Below are positions 5,494 to 11,105 of a DNA stretch of 11,105 nucleotides, in pieces. A model generated the notes under the pieces. It was given only the letters and a program-made list of their open reading frames with translations, searched no databases and had not been told where the DNA came from. The stretch is from Oscillospiraceae bacterium (lineage in GTDB: Bacteria > Bacillota > Clostridia > Oscillospirales > Acutalibacteraceae): the NCBI GenBank assembly GCA_902797915.1, contig CADBUK010000043.1, forward strand, positions 1 through 11,105. Reading direction: 5' to 3'. Position numbers and translations under genes: made by a program. Every line of letters starts with the position of its first letter. Position 1 is the stretch's first letter.

Positions 5494-7939
5494 CCTTTGG
5501 AAAAGAATGCTTACGGTGCTGCTTGCCGCAATCCTTTTCGGCACAAGCGTTTACTGCGCGGCAAACGCATTTCTGGCATTTAAGTATTATAATGGCAGCA
5601 GCCTGCTTTGGAGCAATTCGCAAAGCCTTGCAAATTCCTCCTCCGCAACGCTTAAAAATAAGCTTAACGAGGATGTTAATCTGCTCGAAAGGGCGTCTTA
5701 TTACGGCAATGCAAACGGAATAAGAGAGGCGATTTCCGCTCAGCGTGAGGCGTTTATTTCCACAGAACTGCGGGATTTTGAGGAGCAGAAGACGTCAAAT
5801 TCAAATTATTCCTCAGGTAAGAATTATACTGACGAATACGGTAATGAATACAACGAAAATGAGGTTTATTTTGACGAGTCGTCAGGCTCATACGTTCATC
5901 GGGACGGCGGCACGATTTATATTGTTGAATCTGCTACGGAGGTTTATTCGGGCGAGGATAATTTTGACTTCGTTTATTATTTCAATTATAACTCCGTTCC
6001 TGCAATTTGTGTCAGCAACAACATTTTGGACGAGCCCATAAGCTTTGCAGACGGCACGGAGCAGGTAAGGGCAAAGCTTGAAACGGCTGTTGATAAGCTG
6101 CTTGCACTTGAGGATTACACGCCGTATCTTGCCGCGGACGGCGAGCTGGCGTACGGTCTTCAAATGCTCTCGCCCGAGGTGTATTATTATATTGAAAATT
6201 CTTCAATAGGCGCCGTAACAACAAATATAGAGCCGTCGGGAGACGATTTTGATTATTATGCTTACGGTATGCAGAAGGATTATTATATTCTGCTTGACCG
6301 GACGGCGCCCGTTAAAAGCTCCGACAGTCTTAACGACGTTGTTTCGGAGCACAGCGGCTGGGCTGATGAAAACATAAAAGCAATAATATTTATTGAGCCG
6401 CAGTCCGGGGAAACCTATGCAAGTATATTCGGTAATCAGCAATACATTTCAACAATTAATTTCAGAGCGGATGTTATTATAGGGCTGATTTGCCTTATCG
6501 GTGCGGCAATCTGCTTCTGCGTTCAGCTTGCAATCTGCGGCACAAGGCTTGAAAACGGCTTGGTTAAGCGGGCTTTTGTTGATTATGTTCCCATTGATTT
6601 ACATCTGGCGCTTACGGTTTTGCTTGAAGGCTTTGCCTGCGCGGGACTGCTTTTTCTTCTGGAATACGTTTACAGCAGTTATCTGCCGATTGACAGCGGT
6701 TTTAACCTTCTGCGTATTCTTATAAGCGCCGTTGCAACCGTTATACCTTTACTTTTGCTTGAGTTCTTAACTTCGGTTATAAGAATTTGCAAAAGCGGTG
6801 TTAAGCTGCACAAGCAATTTTTGCTGTTTGGTATCGTATATTACGGTATCTGGAAACCGCTTTGCTGGCTGTATGGCAAAAACAAGGTTTTGCTGCGCAG
6901 AGCTTTGTCATATTTCGGCTACAAGCCGCAGAATTTCAAGCGCCGTTTAATTGTATGGATTTCGGCGTATGCGGCGGCTAATCTGATTATTCTGTTTCTT
7001 GCATTTGTTTTTGCGGCGGCGGATTTACAGTTGGCTGCGGTGCTTTTTACAGCCGCATTAGTTGCAATGAATGTCGTTTGCGCCTTCTTTGTTTTTGATT
7101 ATGTAAAAAAGCTTGATTTAATAATCACCGCGGCACATACAAGAACCGAGCCTGAAACGGATTATGATAAGCTGCCTAACAGCCTTAAAGTGCTCTGCGA
7201 TTCAATGAAATACACAAACCTTGAGCTACAGCAGGCGGTTGAAAAGGCGGTGCGGGATGAGCGTATGCGCACGGAGCTTATTACAAACGTTTCTCACGAT
7301 TTAAAAACCCCGCTCACGTCGATTATTAACTATGTTGATTTGCTTAAAGGCTGCAGTATTGAGGATGATAATGCGCAGGAATATATCGCCGTGCTTGATG
7401 AGAAAAGCGGCAGGCTTAAAAGGCTGATTGACGATTTGATTGAGGCTTCAAAAATCACAAGCGGCGTTATTACAATTAATCCCGTTGAGCTCAATCTGAA
7501 CGAGCTTGCAGCTCAGGCAATCGTTGAACAGCAACAGGCGTTTGCCGAGAATAATCTGGAACTGATTTTCAACGGGGAGGGAAAAACCGTTTACGCCTTT
7601 GCGGACGGGAATAAAACCTACCGTGTTATTGAAAATCTGCTTTCCAACGCCCGCAAGTATTCTGCAAAAGGCACAAGGGTTTATGCCGATGTTTTTGAGG
7701 AAAACGGAAAAAGTGTTTTTGAAATTAAAAATGTTTCGGCACAGCCGCTCAACATTACGGCTGATGAGCTGAAGGAACGCTTTGTGCGCGGGGATAAGGC
7801 AAGGGCTAATGAGGGCAACGGGCTTGGGCTTTCAATTGCAGACAATCTTTGCACAGCCCAGAACGGCAGGCTTGTGCTTTCAATTGACGGCGATTTGTTC
7901 AAGGCACGCGTTGAGCTTCCCGAAAAAGCTGCTGAATAA
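5462..7939 (+). CDS. Six-TM sensor histidine kinase with large extracytoplasmic domain
   Basis: Membrane sensor kinase, 825 residues, partner of the regulator before it. TM1 is about 17-40. An outer domain of nearly 300 residues (41-335), rich in Asp, Glu, Tyr and Asn, matches no sensor family I recognise. TM segments follow at about 337-358, 379-405, 414-439, 494-518 and 522-546. The HisKA helix carries phospho-acceptor H612 in NVSHDLKTPLTS. In the ATPase domain the N box is RVIENLLSNARKYS (N725, N729) and the G2 box is GNGLGLS (785-791), but the G1 Asp-x-Gly motif is replaced by KNVS near 756-759, as in several Firmicute VanS-like kinases. No HAMP domain is seen. The start is ATG 5462, with AAGGTGGTG just upstream, overlapping the regulator by 32 bases. 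Confidence 0.93.
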   Translation: MVLDTKLKSISLWKRMLTVLLAAILFGTSVYCAANAFLAFKYYNGSSLLWSNSQSLANSSSATLKNKLNEDVNLLERASYYGNANGIREAISAQREAFISTELRDFEEQKTSNSNYSSGKNYTDEYGNEYNENEVYFDESSGSYVHRDGGTIYIVESATEVYSGEDNFDFVYYFNYNSVPAICVSNNILDEPISFADGTEQVRAKLETAVDKLLALEDYTPYLAADGELAYGLQMLSPEVYYYIENSSIGAVTTNIEPSGDDFDYYAYGMQKDYYILLDRTAPVKSSDSLNDVVSEHSGWADENIKAIIFIEPQSGETYASIFGNQQYISTINFRADVIIGLICLIGAAICFCVQLAICGTRLENGLVKRAFVDYVPIDLHLALTVLLEGFACAGLLFLLEYVYSSYLPIDSGFNLLRILISAVATVIPLLLLEFLTSVIRICKSGVKLHKQFLLFGIVYYGIWKPLCWLYGKNKVLLRRALSYFGYKPQNFKRRLIVWISAYAAANLIILFLAFVFAAADLQLAAVLFTAALVAMNVVCAFFVFDYVKKLDLIITAAHTRTEPETDYDKLPNSLKVLCDSMKYTNLELQQAVEKAVRDERMRTELITNVSHDLKTPLTSIINYVDLLKGCSIEDDNAQEYIAVLDEKSGRLKRLIDDLIEASKITSGVITINPVELNLNELAAQAIVEQQQAFAENNLELIFNGEGKTVYAFADGNKTYRVIENLLSNARKYSAKGTRVYADVFEENGKSVFEIKNVSAQPLNITADELKERFVRGDKARANEGNGLGLSIADNLCTAQNGRLVLSIDGDLFKARVELPEKAAE

Positions 7940-7959
7940 TTATTGTAACTGAATTTTAA

Positions 7960-7988
7960 TTTACTAAAGGGCTCCTTTGTGTTAGAAT
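7960..7988 (+). promoter_or_regulatory. Possible promoter of the dUTPase gene
   Basis: TTTACT (7960-7965), 17 bases, then TAGAAT (7983-7988). The -10 box matches consensus at five of six bases and the -35 at four. A start near 7995 would fall in the loop of the hairpin at 7971-8010, so this transcript would lack the arm that hides the ribosome binding site. Confidence 0.4.
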
Positions 7989-8014
7989 AGGTGTATTAAC
8001 TCAAAGGAGCTTTT
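7971..8014 (+). terminator. Hairpin after kinase gene containing the dUTPase ribosome site
   Basis: GCTCCTTTG (7971-7979) is perfectly complementary to CAAAGGAGC (8002-8010), with a 22-base loop and then TTTT. It can act as a weak terminator of the kinase transcript. The 3' arm is also the Shine-Dalgarno AAAGGAG for the ATG at 8018. A competing hairpin, AAAGG-GCT-CCTTT at 7966-7978, would free it. Confidence 0.6.
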
Positions 8015-8017
8015 GTT

Positions 8018-8527
8018 ATGGAAAGAATTGCGGAGTTTCAGAAGGTCAGCTTTGAACAGTTTGAGGCTGATTTTAAAAAGAATTTTCCGAACGCTGCCGA
8101 TGTAAAATCGGTTTATGATAATATCAAATTGCCGCAGCGTGCAACGGTCGGTTCTGCGGGCTACGATTTTTTTGCCCCCGTTGATTTTACACTGGAGCAG
8201 GGGAAATCGCTGCTTATCCCGACGGGTATCCGCGCTAAAATCAGCGATGGCTGGGTGCTTAATATTTATCCTCGCTCGGGGCTCGGCTTTAAGCACCGCG
8301 TGCAGCTTGATAACACCGTCGGCATAATTGACGCAGATTACTATAACTCCTCAAACGAGGGGCATATTATGATTAAGCTTTCCTGCGACGCGCACGATGA
8401 GGGGCACGCTGTTTCGCTTAAATCGGGCGACGGCTTTGCGCAGGGAATATTCCTTCAGTTCGGCATAACCCTTGATGATTGTGCAGACGGCGTGCGTGAC
8501 GGCGGTTTCGGCTCAACCACAAAATAA
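8018..8527 (+). CDS. dut: dUTP diphosphatase (trimeric dUTPase)
   Basis: Hydrolyses dUTP to dUMP and pyrophosphate, keeping uracil out of DNA and feeding dTMP synthesis. The 169-residue product shows all five motifs of the homotrimeric family: motif 1 GSAGYDFFAP (45-54), motif 2 PRSGLGFK (85-92), motif 3 with the catalytic Asp and Tyr in GIIDADYYNSSNEGHI (102-117), motif 4 GDGFAQGIF (137-145), and the C-terminal P-loop-like motif 5 RDGGFGSTTK (160-169). Some 35 extra N-terminal residues precede motif 1, and motif 3 is longer than in E. coli, so it belongs to a clostridial-type variant. The Shine-Dalgarno lies inside a hairpin. It appears to be a single-gene unit, with only a small hairpin (about 8526-8546) after it. 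Confidence 0.93.
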   Translation: MERIAEFQKVSFEQFEADFKKNFPNAADVKSVYDNIKLPQRATVGSAGYDFFAPVDFTLEQGKSLLIPTGIRAKISDGWVLNIYPRSGLGFKHRVQLDNTVGIIDADYYNSSNEGHIMIKLSCDAHDEGHAVSLKSGDGFAQGIFLQFGITLDDCADGVRDGGFGSTTK

Positions 8528-8549
8528 AAACCGTGCGGCTTTTATTTGA

Positions 8550-8577
8550 ATGAATAATGAATAATGAAAAATGAATA
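8550..8577 (+). repeat. Tandem heptamer array, four units
   Basis: ATGAATA, ATGAATA, ATGAAAA and ATGAATA follow one another without a gap. Related heptamers occur on the other strand before recR (1780-1793). The array is followed by a GC-rich palindrome, an arrangement like short dispersed intergenic repeats. Confidence 0.7.
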
Positions 8578-8584
8578 ATTTCGG

Positions 8585-8599
8585 GCGGACTCCGTCCGC
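8585..8599. repeat. GC-rich palindrome GCGGAC/GTCCGC
   Basis: GCGGAC, TCC, GTCCGC forms a six-pair hairpin directly after the heptamer array. No T-run follows immediately (the nearest is about 15 bases on), so a terminator role for dut is doubtful. Confidence 0.55.
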
Positions 8600-8678
8600 A
8601 CCTGATTTGTATTATTTTTTCAAAATTTGGGCTGTTTTTTTAAGTTTAAATTTCTTTTTACATTATTCGATAAAATAC

Positions 8679-8707
8679 TTGACATTTCATTTCTATTTGT
8701 ATATAAT
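8679..8707 (+). promoter_or_regulatory. Perfect consensus sigma-A promoter of rpsU
   Basis: TTGACA (8679-8684), a 17-base spacer and TATAAT (8702-8707), matching the housekeeping consensus at all twelve positions. A start near 8714 gives a leader of about 57 bases to the GTG of rpsU. Confidence 0.93.
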
Positions 8708-8770
8708 CTTGCACAGATATTAAAGAAATATCAAATACCCCTGATCTTCAGGTCGGAGGGAGGGAATACA

Positions 8771-8947
8771 GTGAGCCAGGTAAAAGTTAAGGAAAATGAG
8801 TCTCTTGACAGCGCACTCCGCCGTTTCAAGCGTCAGACTTCTCGTGACGGTATTATCCAGGAGGTACGCAAAAGAGAGCATTATGAAAAGCCTTCTGTTG
8901 CTCGTAAAAAGAAGAGCGAGGCTGCTCGTAAAAGAAAGTATAAATAA
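8771..8947 (+). CDS. rpsU: 30S ribosomal protein S21
   Basis: S21 is a small basic protein of the small ribosomal subunit near the anti-Shine-Dalgarno end of 16S rRNA, used in initiation. The 58-residue product begins MSQVKVKENESLDSALRRF and shows the family pattern of a SLDSALRRFKRQ helix, the GIIQEVRKREHYEKPS segment and a Lys/Arg-rich tail. The start is GTG at 8771, placed right after GGAGGGAGGG; a longer reading from ATG 8627 would start before the promoter and carry a hydrophobic leader alien to the family. The leader holds a small hairpin (CCTGA/TCAGG, 8740-8752) just before the ribosome site. A terminator follows. Confidence 0.95.
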   Translation: MSQVKVKENESLDSALRRFKRQTSRDGIIQEVRKREHYEKPSVARKKKSEAARKRKYK

Positions 8948-8958
8948 TTATACATAAA

Positions 8959-8992
8959 GAGGAGCGCAAATCTGCGTTCCTTTTTGATTTTT
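8959..8992 (+). terminator. Intrinsic terminator of rpsU
   Basis: GGAGCGCA (8961-8968) pairs with TGCGTTCC (8973-8980) around an AATC loop, eight pairs with one wobble, followed by TTTTTGATTTTT. It lies 13 bases past the rpsU stop and directly before aroQ, which must depend on read-through or an unseen promoter. Confidence 0.88.
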
Positions 8993-9006
8993 AAAGGATG
9001 ATTTTT

Positions 9007-9444
9007 ATGAAAAAAATTCTTATTTTAAACGGTCCCAACCTCAATATGACGGGCATTCGCAAAACCGATGTTTACGGCGCGGAAACCCTGAAGCAGATTA
9101 ACGATGAGCTTAAAATCTACGCAAAGGCAAGGGGCTTTAAGGCAGACTTTTTCCAGTCCAACCACGAGGGCGAAATCATTGACGCCATTCACGAAAGCAA
9201 GGATTATTATGACGGCGTTGTTATTAACGCAGGGGCTTACACCCATTATTCCTACGCTATACGCGACGCTATTGAGGCGGTTTCGGGATTCACTCCTTTT
9301 GTTGAAGTGCATATGAGCGATATTCACGCAAGGGAGGATTTTCGCAAAATCTCCGTAATAACCGACGTTTGCGTAAAACAGATTTGCGGCTTCGGCAAGG
9401 ATAGTTATAAAATGGGTATTGATTTATTAGAAGAAATACTGTAA
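9007..9444 (+). CDS. aroQ: 3-dehydroquinate dehydratase, type II
   Basis: Converts 3-dehydroquinate to 3-dehydroshikimate, the third step of the shikimate pathway to aromatic amino acids. The 145-residue product has the type II family length. Motifs are LNGPNLNMTG (7-16), Y23 in DVYG at the catalytic tyrosine position, QSNHEGEIIDAIH (50-62), INAGAYTHYSYAIRDAI (73-89), and VEVHMSDIHAREDFRKIS (99-116) with H102 and R109 at active-site positions. I start at ATG 9007 because AAAGGATG (8993-9000) is a proper ribosome site for it; an in-frame ATG at 8998 overlaps that site. It stands before efp, an arrangement common in Firmicutes, although the two pathways are unrelated. Confidence 0.95.
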   Translation: MKKILILNGPNLNMTGIRKTDVYGAETLKQINDELKIYAKARGFKADFFQSNHEGEIIDAIHESKDYYDGVVINAGAYTHYSYAIRDAIEAVSGFTPFVEVHMSDIHAREDFRKISVITDVCVKQICGFGKDSYKMGIDLLEEIL

Positions 9445-9489
9445 AATAATCTATACTAATATATAATTTATATACGGAGGTATAACAAT

Positions 9490-10047
9490 ATGATTTCTGC
9501 AGGTGATTTCAGAAACGGCGTAACCTTTGAGGAGGACGGCAACGTTCTTCAGGTAATTGAATTCCAGCACGTAAAGCCCGGAAAAGGCGCTGCTTTTGTA
9601 AGAACAAAAACAAAGAATGTTATTACGGGTTCAGTGGTTGAAAAAAGCTATAACCCGTCTTCAAAGTATCCCACCGCTTACATTGAGAGGAAGGATATGG
9701 TTTATTCCTACAGCGATGACGGCATCTTCTATTTTATGGACCAGGAAACCTTTGATATGGTTCCCGTTGCGGAGTCCGATTTAAGCGATAACTTCCGTTT
9801 CGTTAAGGAAAACGACGTTTGCAAGGTGCTTTCCTACAAGGGCAAGGTTTTCGGCGTTGAGCCCCCAACCTTCGTTACTCTTGAGGTTACTAAGACCGAC
9901 CCCGGTTTCAAGGGCAACACCGCTACAAATACTCTTAAACCCGCAACCGTTGAAACAGGCGCTGAAATCCGCGTTCCGCTTTTCATTAATGAGGGCGATA
10001 TGATCAGAATTGACACAAGAACCTGCGAGTATATGGAGAGAGCGTAA
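9490..10047 (+). CDS. efp: Translation elongation factor P
   Basis: EF-P binds between the P and E sites of the ribosome and promotes peptide bond formation at consecutive prolines. The 185-residue product has the normal three-barrel length. The N-terminal KOW-like domain starts MISAGDFRNGVTFEEDG and carries the tip loop KPGKGAAF, where K32 is the residue that is modified in many bacteria. The C-terminal domain shows TATNTLKPATVETGAEIRVPLFINEGD, the EF-P signature, and ends IDTRTCEYMERA. GGAGG at 9476-9480 precedes the ATG. TATAAT at 9462-9467 is a possible -10 box, but the matching -35 is poor. The next gene starts two bases after the stop, so they form one operon. No modification enzyme gene is in the window. 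Confidence 0.97.
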   Translation: MISAGDFRNGVTFEEDGNVLQVIEFQHVKPGKGAAFVRTKTKNVITGSVVEKSYNPSSKYPTAYIERKDMVYSYSDDGIFYFMDQETFDMVPVAESDLSDNFRFVKENDVCKVLSYKGKVFGVEPPTFVTLEVTKTDPGFKGNTATNTLKPATVETGAEIRVPLFINEGDMIRIDTRTCEYMERA

Positions 10048-10049
10048 GT

Positions 10050-10454
10050 ATGAACACTGTTGAAAGCTTAGGCTATCTTAAAGGTCTTATCGAAGGGCTT
10101 GACCTTGATGAGAATAATAAGGAAACCAAAATCTTTAAGGCAATCATTGACGTAATTGATAATATCGTTCTTGATATTGATGATGTTAATGAGGAGCTTG
10201 ATGATATCGCAGAGCAGGTTGAGGCTATTGATGAAGACCTTGGCGATATTGAGGATTTTCTTGCAGGCGAAAGCTATGTTGACGATCTCGGCGATATTGA
10301 TGACGATTACGGCGAGTATGAGGTTTACGGCTTAACCTGCCCCGCCTGCGGCGCAGATATTGACGTTGATGAGGAAACCGTTATGGAGGGCAAAATGGAA
10401 TGCCCCGCCTGCGGCGAGCTTCTTGAATTTGAAGTTGACGACGAGCAGGAGTAA
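10050..10454 (+). CDS. Acidic coiled-coil zinc-ribbon protein (CD1247-like)
   Basis: A 134-residue, very acidic soluble protein of unknown function. Residues 1-40 (ESLGYLKGLIEGLDLD, then KIFKAIIDVIDNIV) resemble the N-terminal domain of a clostridial family annotated after C. difficile CD1247; that match is from memory and should be checked. Residues 41-90 are a run of Asp/Glu heptads, likely a coiled coil (DDVNEELDDIAEQVEAIDEDL). The C terminus is a zinc ribbon with two CPACG knuckles: C97, C100, C118, C121. It begins two bases after the efp stop, with its ribosome site (GGAGA) inside the end of efp, so it is co-translated with EF-P. An RNA- or ribosome-related role is possible from context only. 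Confidence 0.75.
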   Translation: MNTVESLGYLKGLIEGLDLDENNKETKIFKAIIDVIDNIVLDIDDVNEELDDIAEQVEAIDEDLGDIEDFLAGESYVDDLGDIDDDYGEYEVYGLTCPACGADIDVDEETVMEGKMECPACGELLEFEVDDEQE

Positions 10455-10470
10455 ATTTATTAATTAAACT

Positions 10471-10508
10471 ACGCACCTTTATTTCGGATGATTTAAAGGT
10501 GCGTTTTT
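10471..10508 (+). terminator. Intrinsic terminator of the efp operon
   Basis: ACGCACCTTTA (10471-10481) pairs perfectly with TAAAGGTGCGT (10494-10504) around a 12-base loop, followed by a T-run to 10508. It lies 16 bases after the zinc-ribbon gene stop. Confidence 0.92.
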
Positions 10509-10535
10509 CAAGGTAAGCACGGGGAGGTGTTTTGT

Positions 10536-11105
10536 GTGAAAAAAGCAGTGCGCGCACTTGCGGCGCTTCTTGCCGTAATATTGCTTCTTTCGGGCGTTTC
10601 GCTAAGCGTTCTTGCGCAGGATTACACACCTGACACCCCTATTAATTACGGCAAAATAAGCGACGCGCTTTTTAAAAGCGTCAGCCTTTCAACAGGTACA
10701 AACACCTATGCTGCCAACGATAACTGGAAGTACTATTACTGGTGCGATTTTACCCCGCAGTATTCCGCCGAATACTCGGCTGTTATGGACGCTATCCGTC
10801 CCGTCGGCGTTGAGATTTACGATGAAAATGAAAAGCTTTTGAGCAGCAGTAAAAGTAACGGTTATGATGACGATAAGCGTTGCCGCACCTCAGCTTCTTA
10901 TTATATGGAAAAGGGCAAAACCTATTATTTCAAGCTGTTTTTTACGGGCGGGCATTACGATTCCTGCGGCCCGTTCAATGTCATTCTTAAAAGCGGTGGC
11001 TCTCCCGATTTTCCGGGCGGGGACAGTTTGGTTTTGTATGTCGGCGGCAGCATTTTTCAAACCGTTTACGAGTTACCCGAATACTCTTTTCAGCGTGTTT
11101 TTAAC
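10536..11105 (+). CDS. Secreted protein with PPC-like domain, 3' end outside window
   Basis: Only the first 190 codons are visible. GTG 10536 follows GGGGAGG by eight bases. Residues 1-27 are a Sec signal peptide: basic KKAVR, a long Ala/Leu/Val core and cleavage after VLA (A27), with no lipobox. Residues of about 64-152 look like a beta-sandwich of the bacterial pre-peptidase C-terminal type: YYYWCDFTPQYSAEYSAV, then VEIYDENEKLLSSS, then SYYMEKGKTYYFKLFF and FNVILK. Three cysteines are present (C70, C116, C144). Such domains usually flank enzyme or surface-attachment modules, which would lie beyond the window. It starts 27 bases after a terminator, and I see no promoter, so its expression is unclear. 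The domain call is by pattern only. Confidence 0.7.
   Translation, partial: MKKAVRALAALLAVILLLSGVSLSVLAQDYTPDTPINYGKISDALFKSVSLSTGTNTYAANDNWKYYYWCDFTPQYSAEYSAVMDAIRPVGVEIYDENEKLLSSSKSNGYDDDKRCRTSASYYMEKGKTYYFKLFFTGGHYDSCGPFNVILKSGGSPDFPGGDSLVLYVGGSIFQTVYELPEYSFQRVFN

Noticed and set aside
8627..8770. Longer S21 start at ATG 8627
   Set aside because: It lies upstream of the perfect promoter, lacks a good ribosome site and adds a hydrophobic segment absent from S21 proteins.
8998..9006. aroQ start three codons earlier (MIF)
   Set aside because: That ATG is part of the Shine-Dalgarno AAAGGATG that serves the ATG at 9007; type II dehydroquinases normally begin close to the KILILNGPNLN strand.
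1..11105. CRISPR array, transposon or defence system
   Set aside because: No spaced repeat array, transposase, terminal repeats or defence-type domains were found on either strand; the content is housekeeping genes and one two-component system.

Overview
The window reads as conserved core chromosome from a moderate-GC, anaerobic-type Firmicute. Clostridia of the Oscillospiraceae/Ruminococcaceae kind fit best. The evidence is the SRP RNA-dnaX-ybaB-recR order, sigma-A type promoters, GGAGG ribosome binding sites, a short S21 protein, a type II dehydroquinase next to efp, and a small acidic zinc-ribbon protein of a clostridial family after efp. The genus cannot be fixed from sequence alone.

Positions 1-4660 are read leftward (minus strand). 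From promoter to end the order is: a flavin reductase-like flavoprotein; a short SRP RNA with its own promoter inside the 3' end of that gene; dnaX (clamp-loader tau subunit); ybaB/ebfC (nucleoid protein); recR (recombination mediator); smpB; and ssrA (tmRNA), which ends in a strong terminator. The first 104 bases hold no gene, only small palindromes. smpB and ssrA encode the two parts of trans-translation ribosome rescue, and SRP RNA serves co-translational membrane targeting. The cluster therefore joins replication/repair with ribosome-linked RNAs.

Positions 4700-7940 are read rightward and hold an OmpR-family response regulator and a large six-TM sensor histidine kinase, overlapping by 32 bases. 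No transporter or obvious target gene lies beside them.

Positions 7960-10510 are rightward housekeeping genes: a dUTPase whose ribosome binding site lies in a hairpin, a small repeat region, rpsU behind a perfect consensus promoter, aroQ (shikimate pathway), efp (polyproline stall relief) and an acidic zinc-ribbon protein, each group closed by a terminator. The window ends inside a secreted protein with a Sec signal peptide.

I see no CRISPR array, transposase, phage gene or defence system. The points most worth a second look are the unusual tmRNA tag ending in QAA, the inverted copy of the tmRNA 3' end just beyond the gene, the switch-like leader of the dUTPase gene, and the sensor kinase with an unrecognised 300-residue outer domain and degenerate G1 box.
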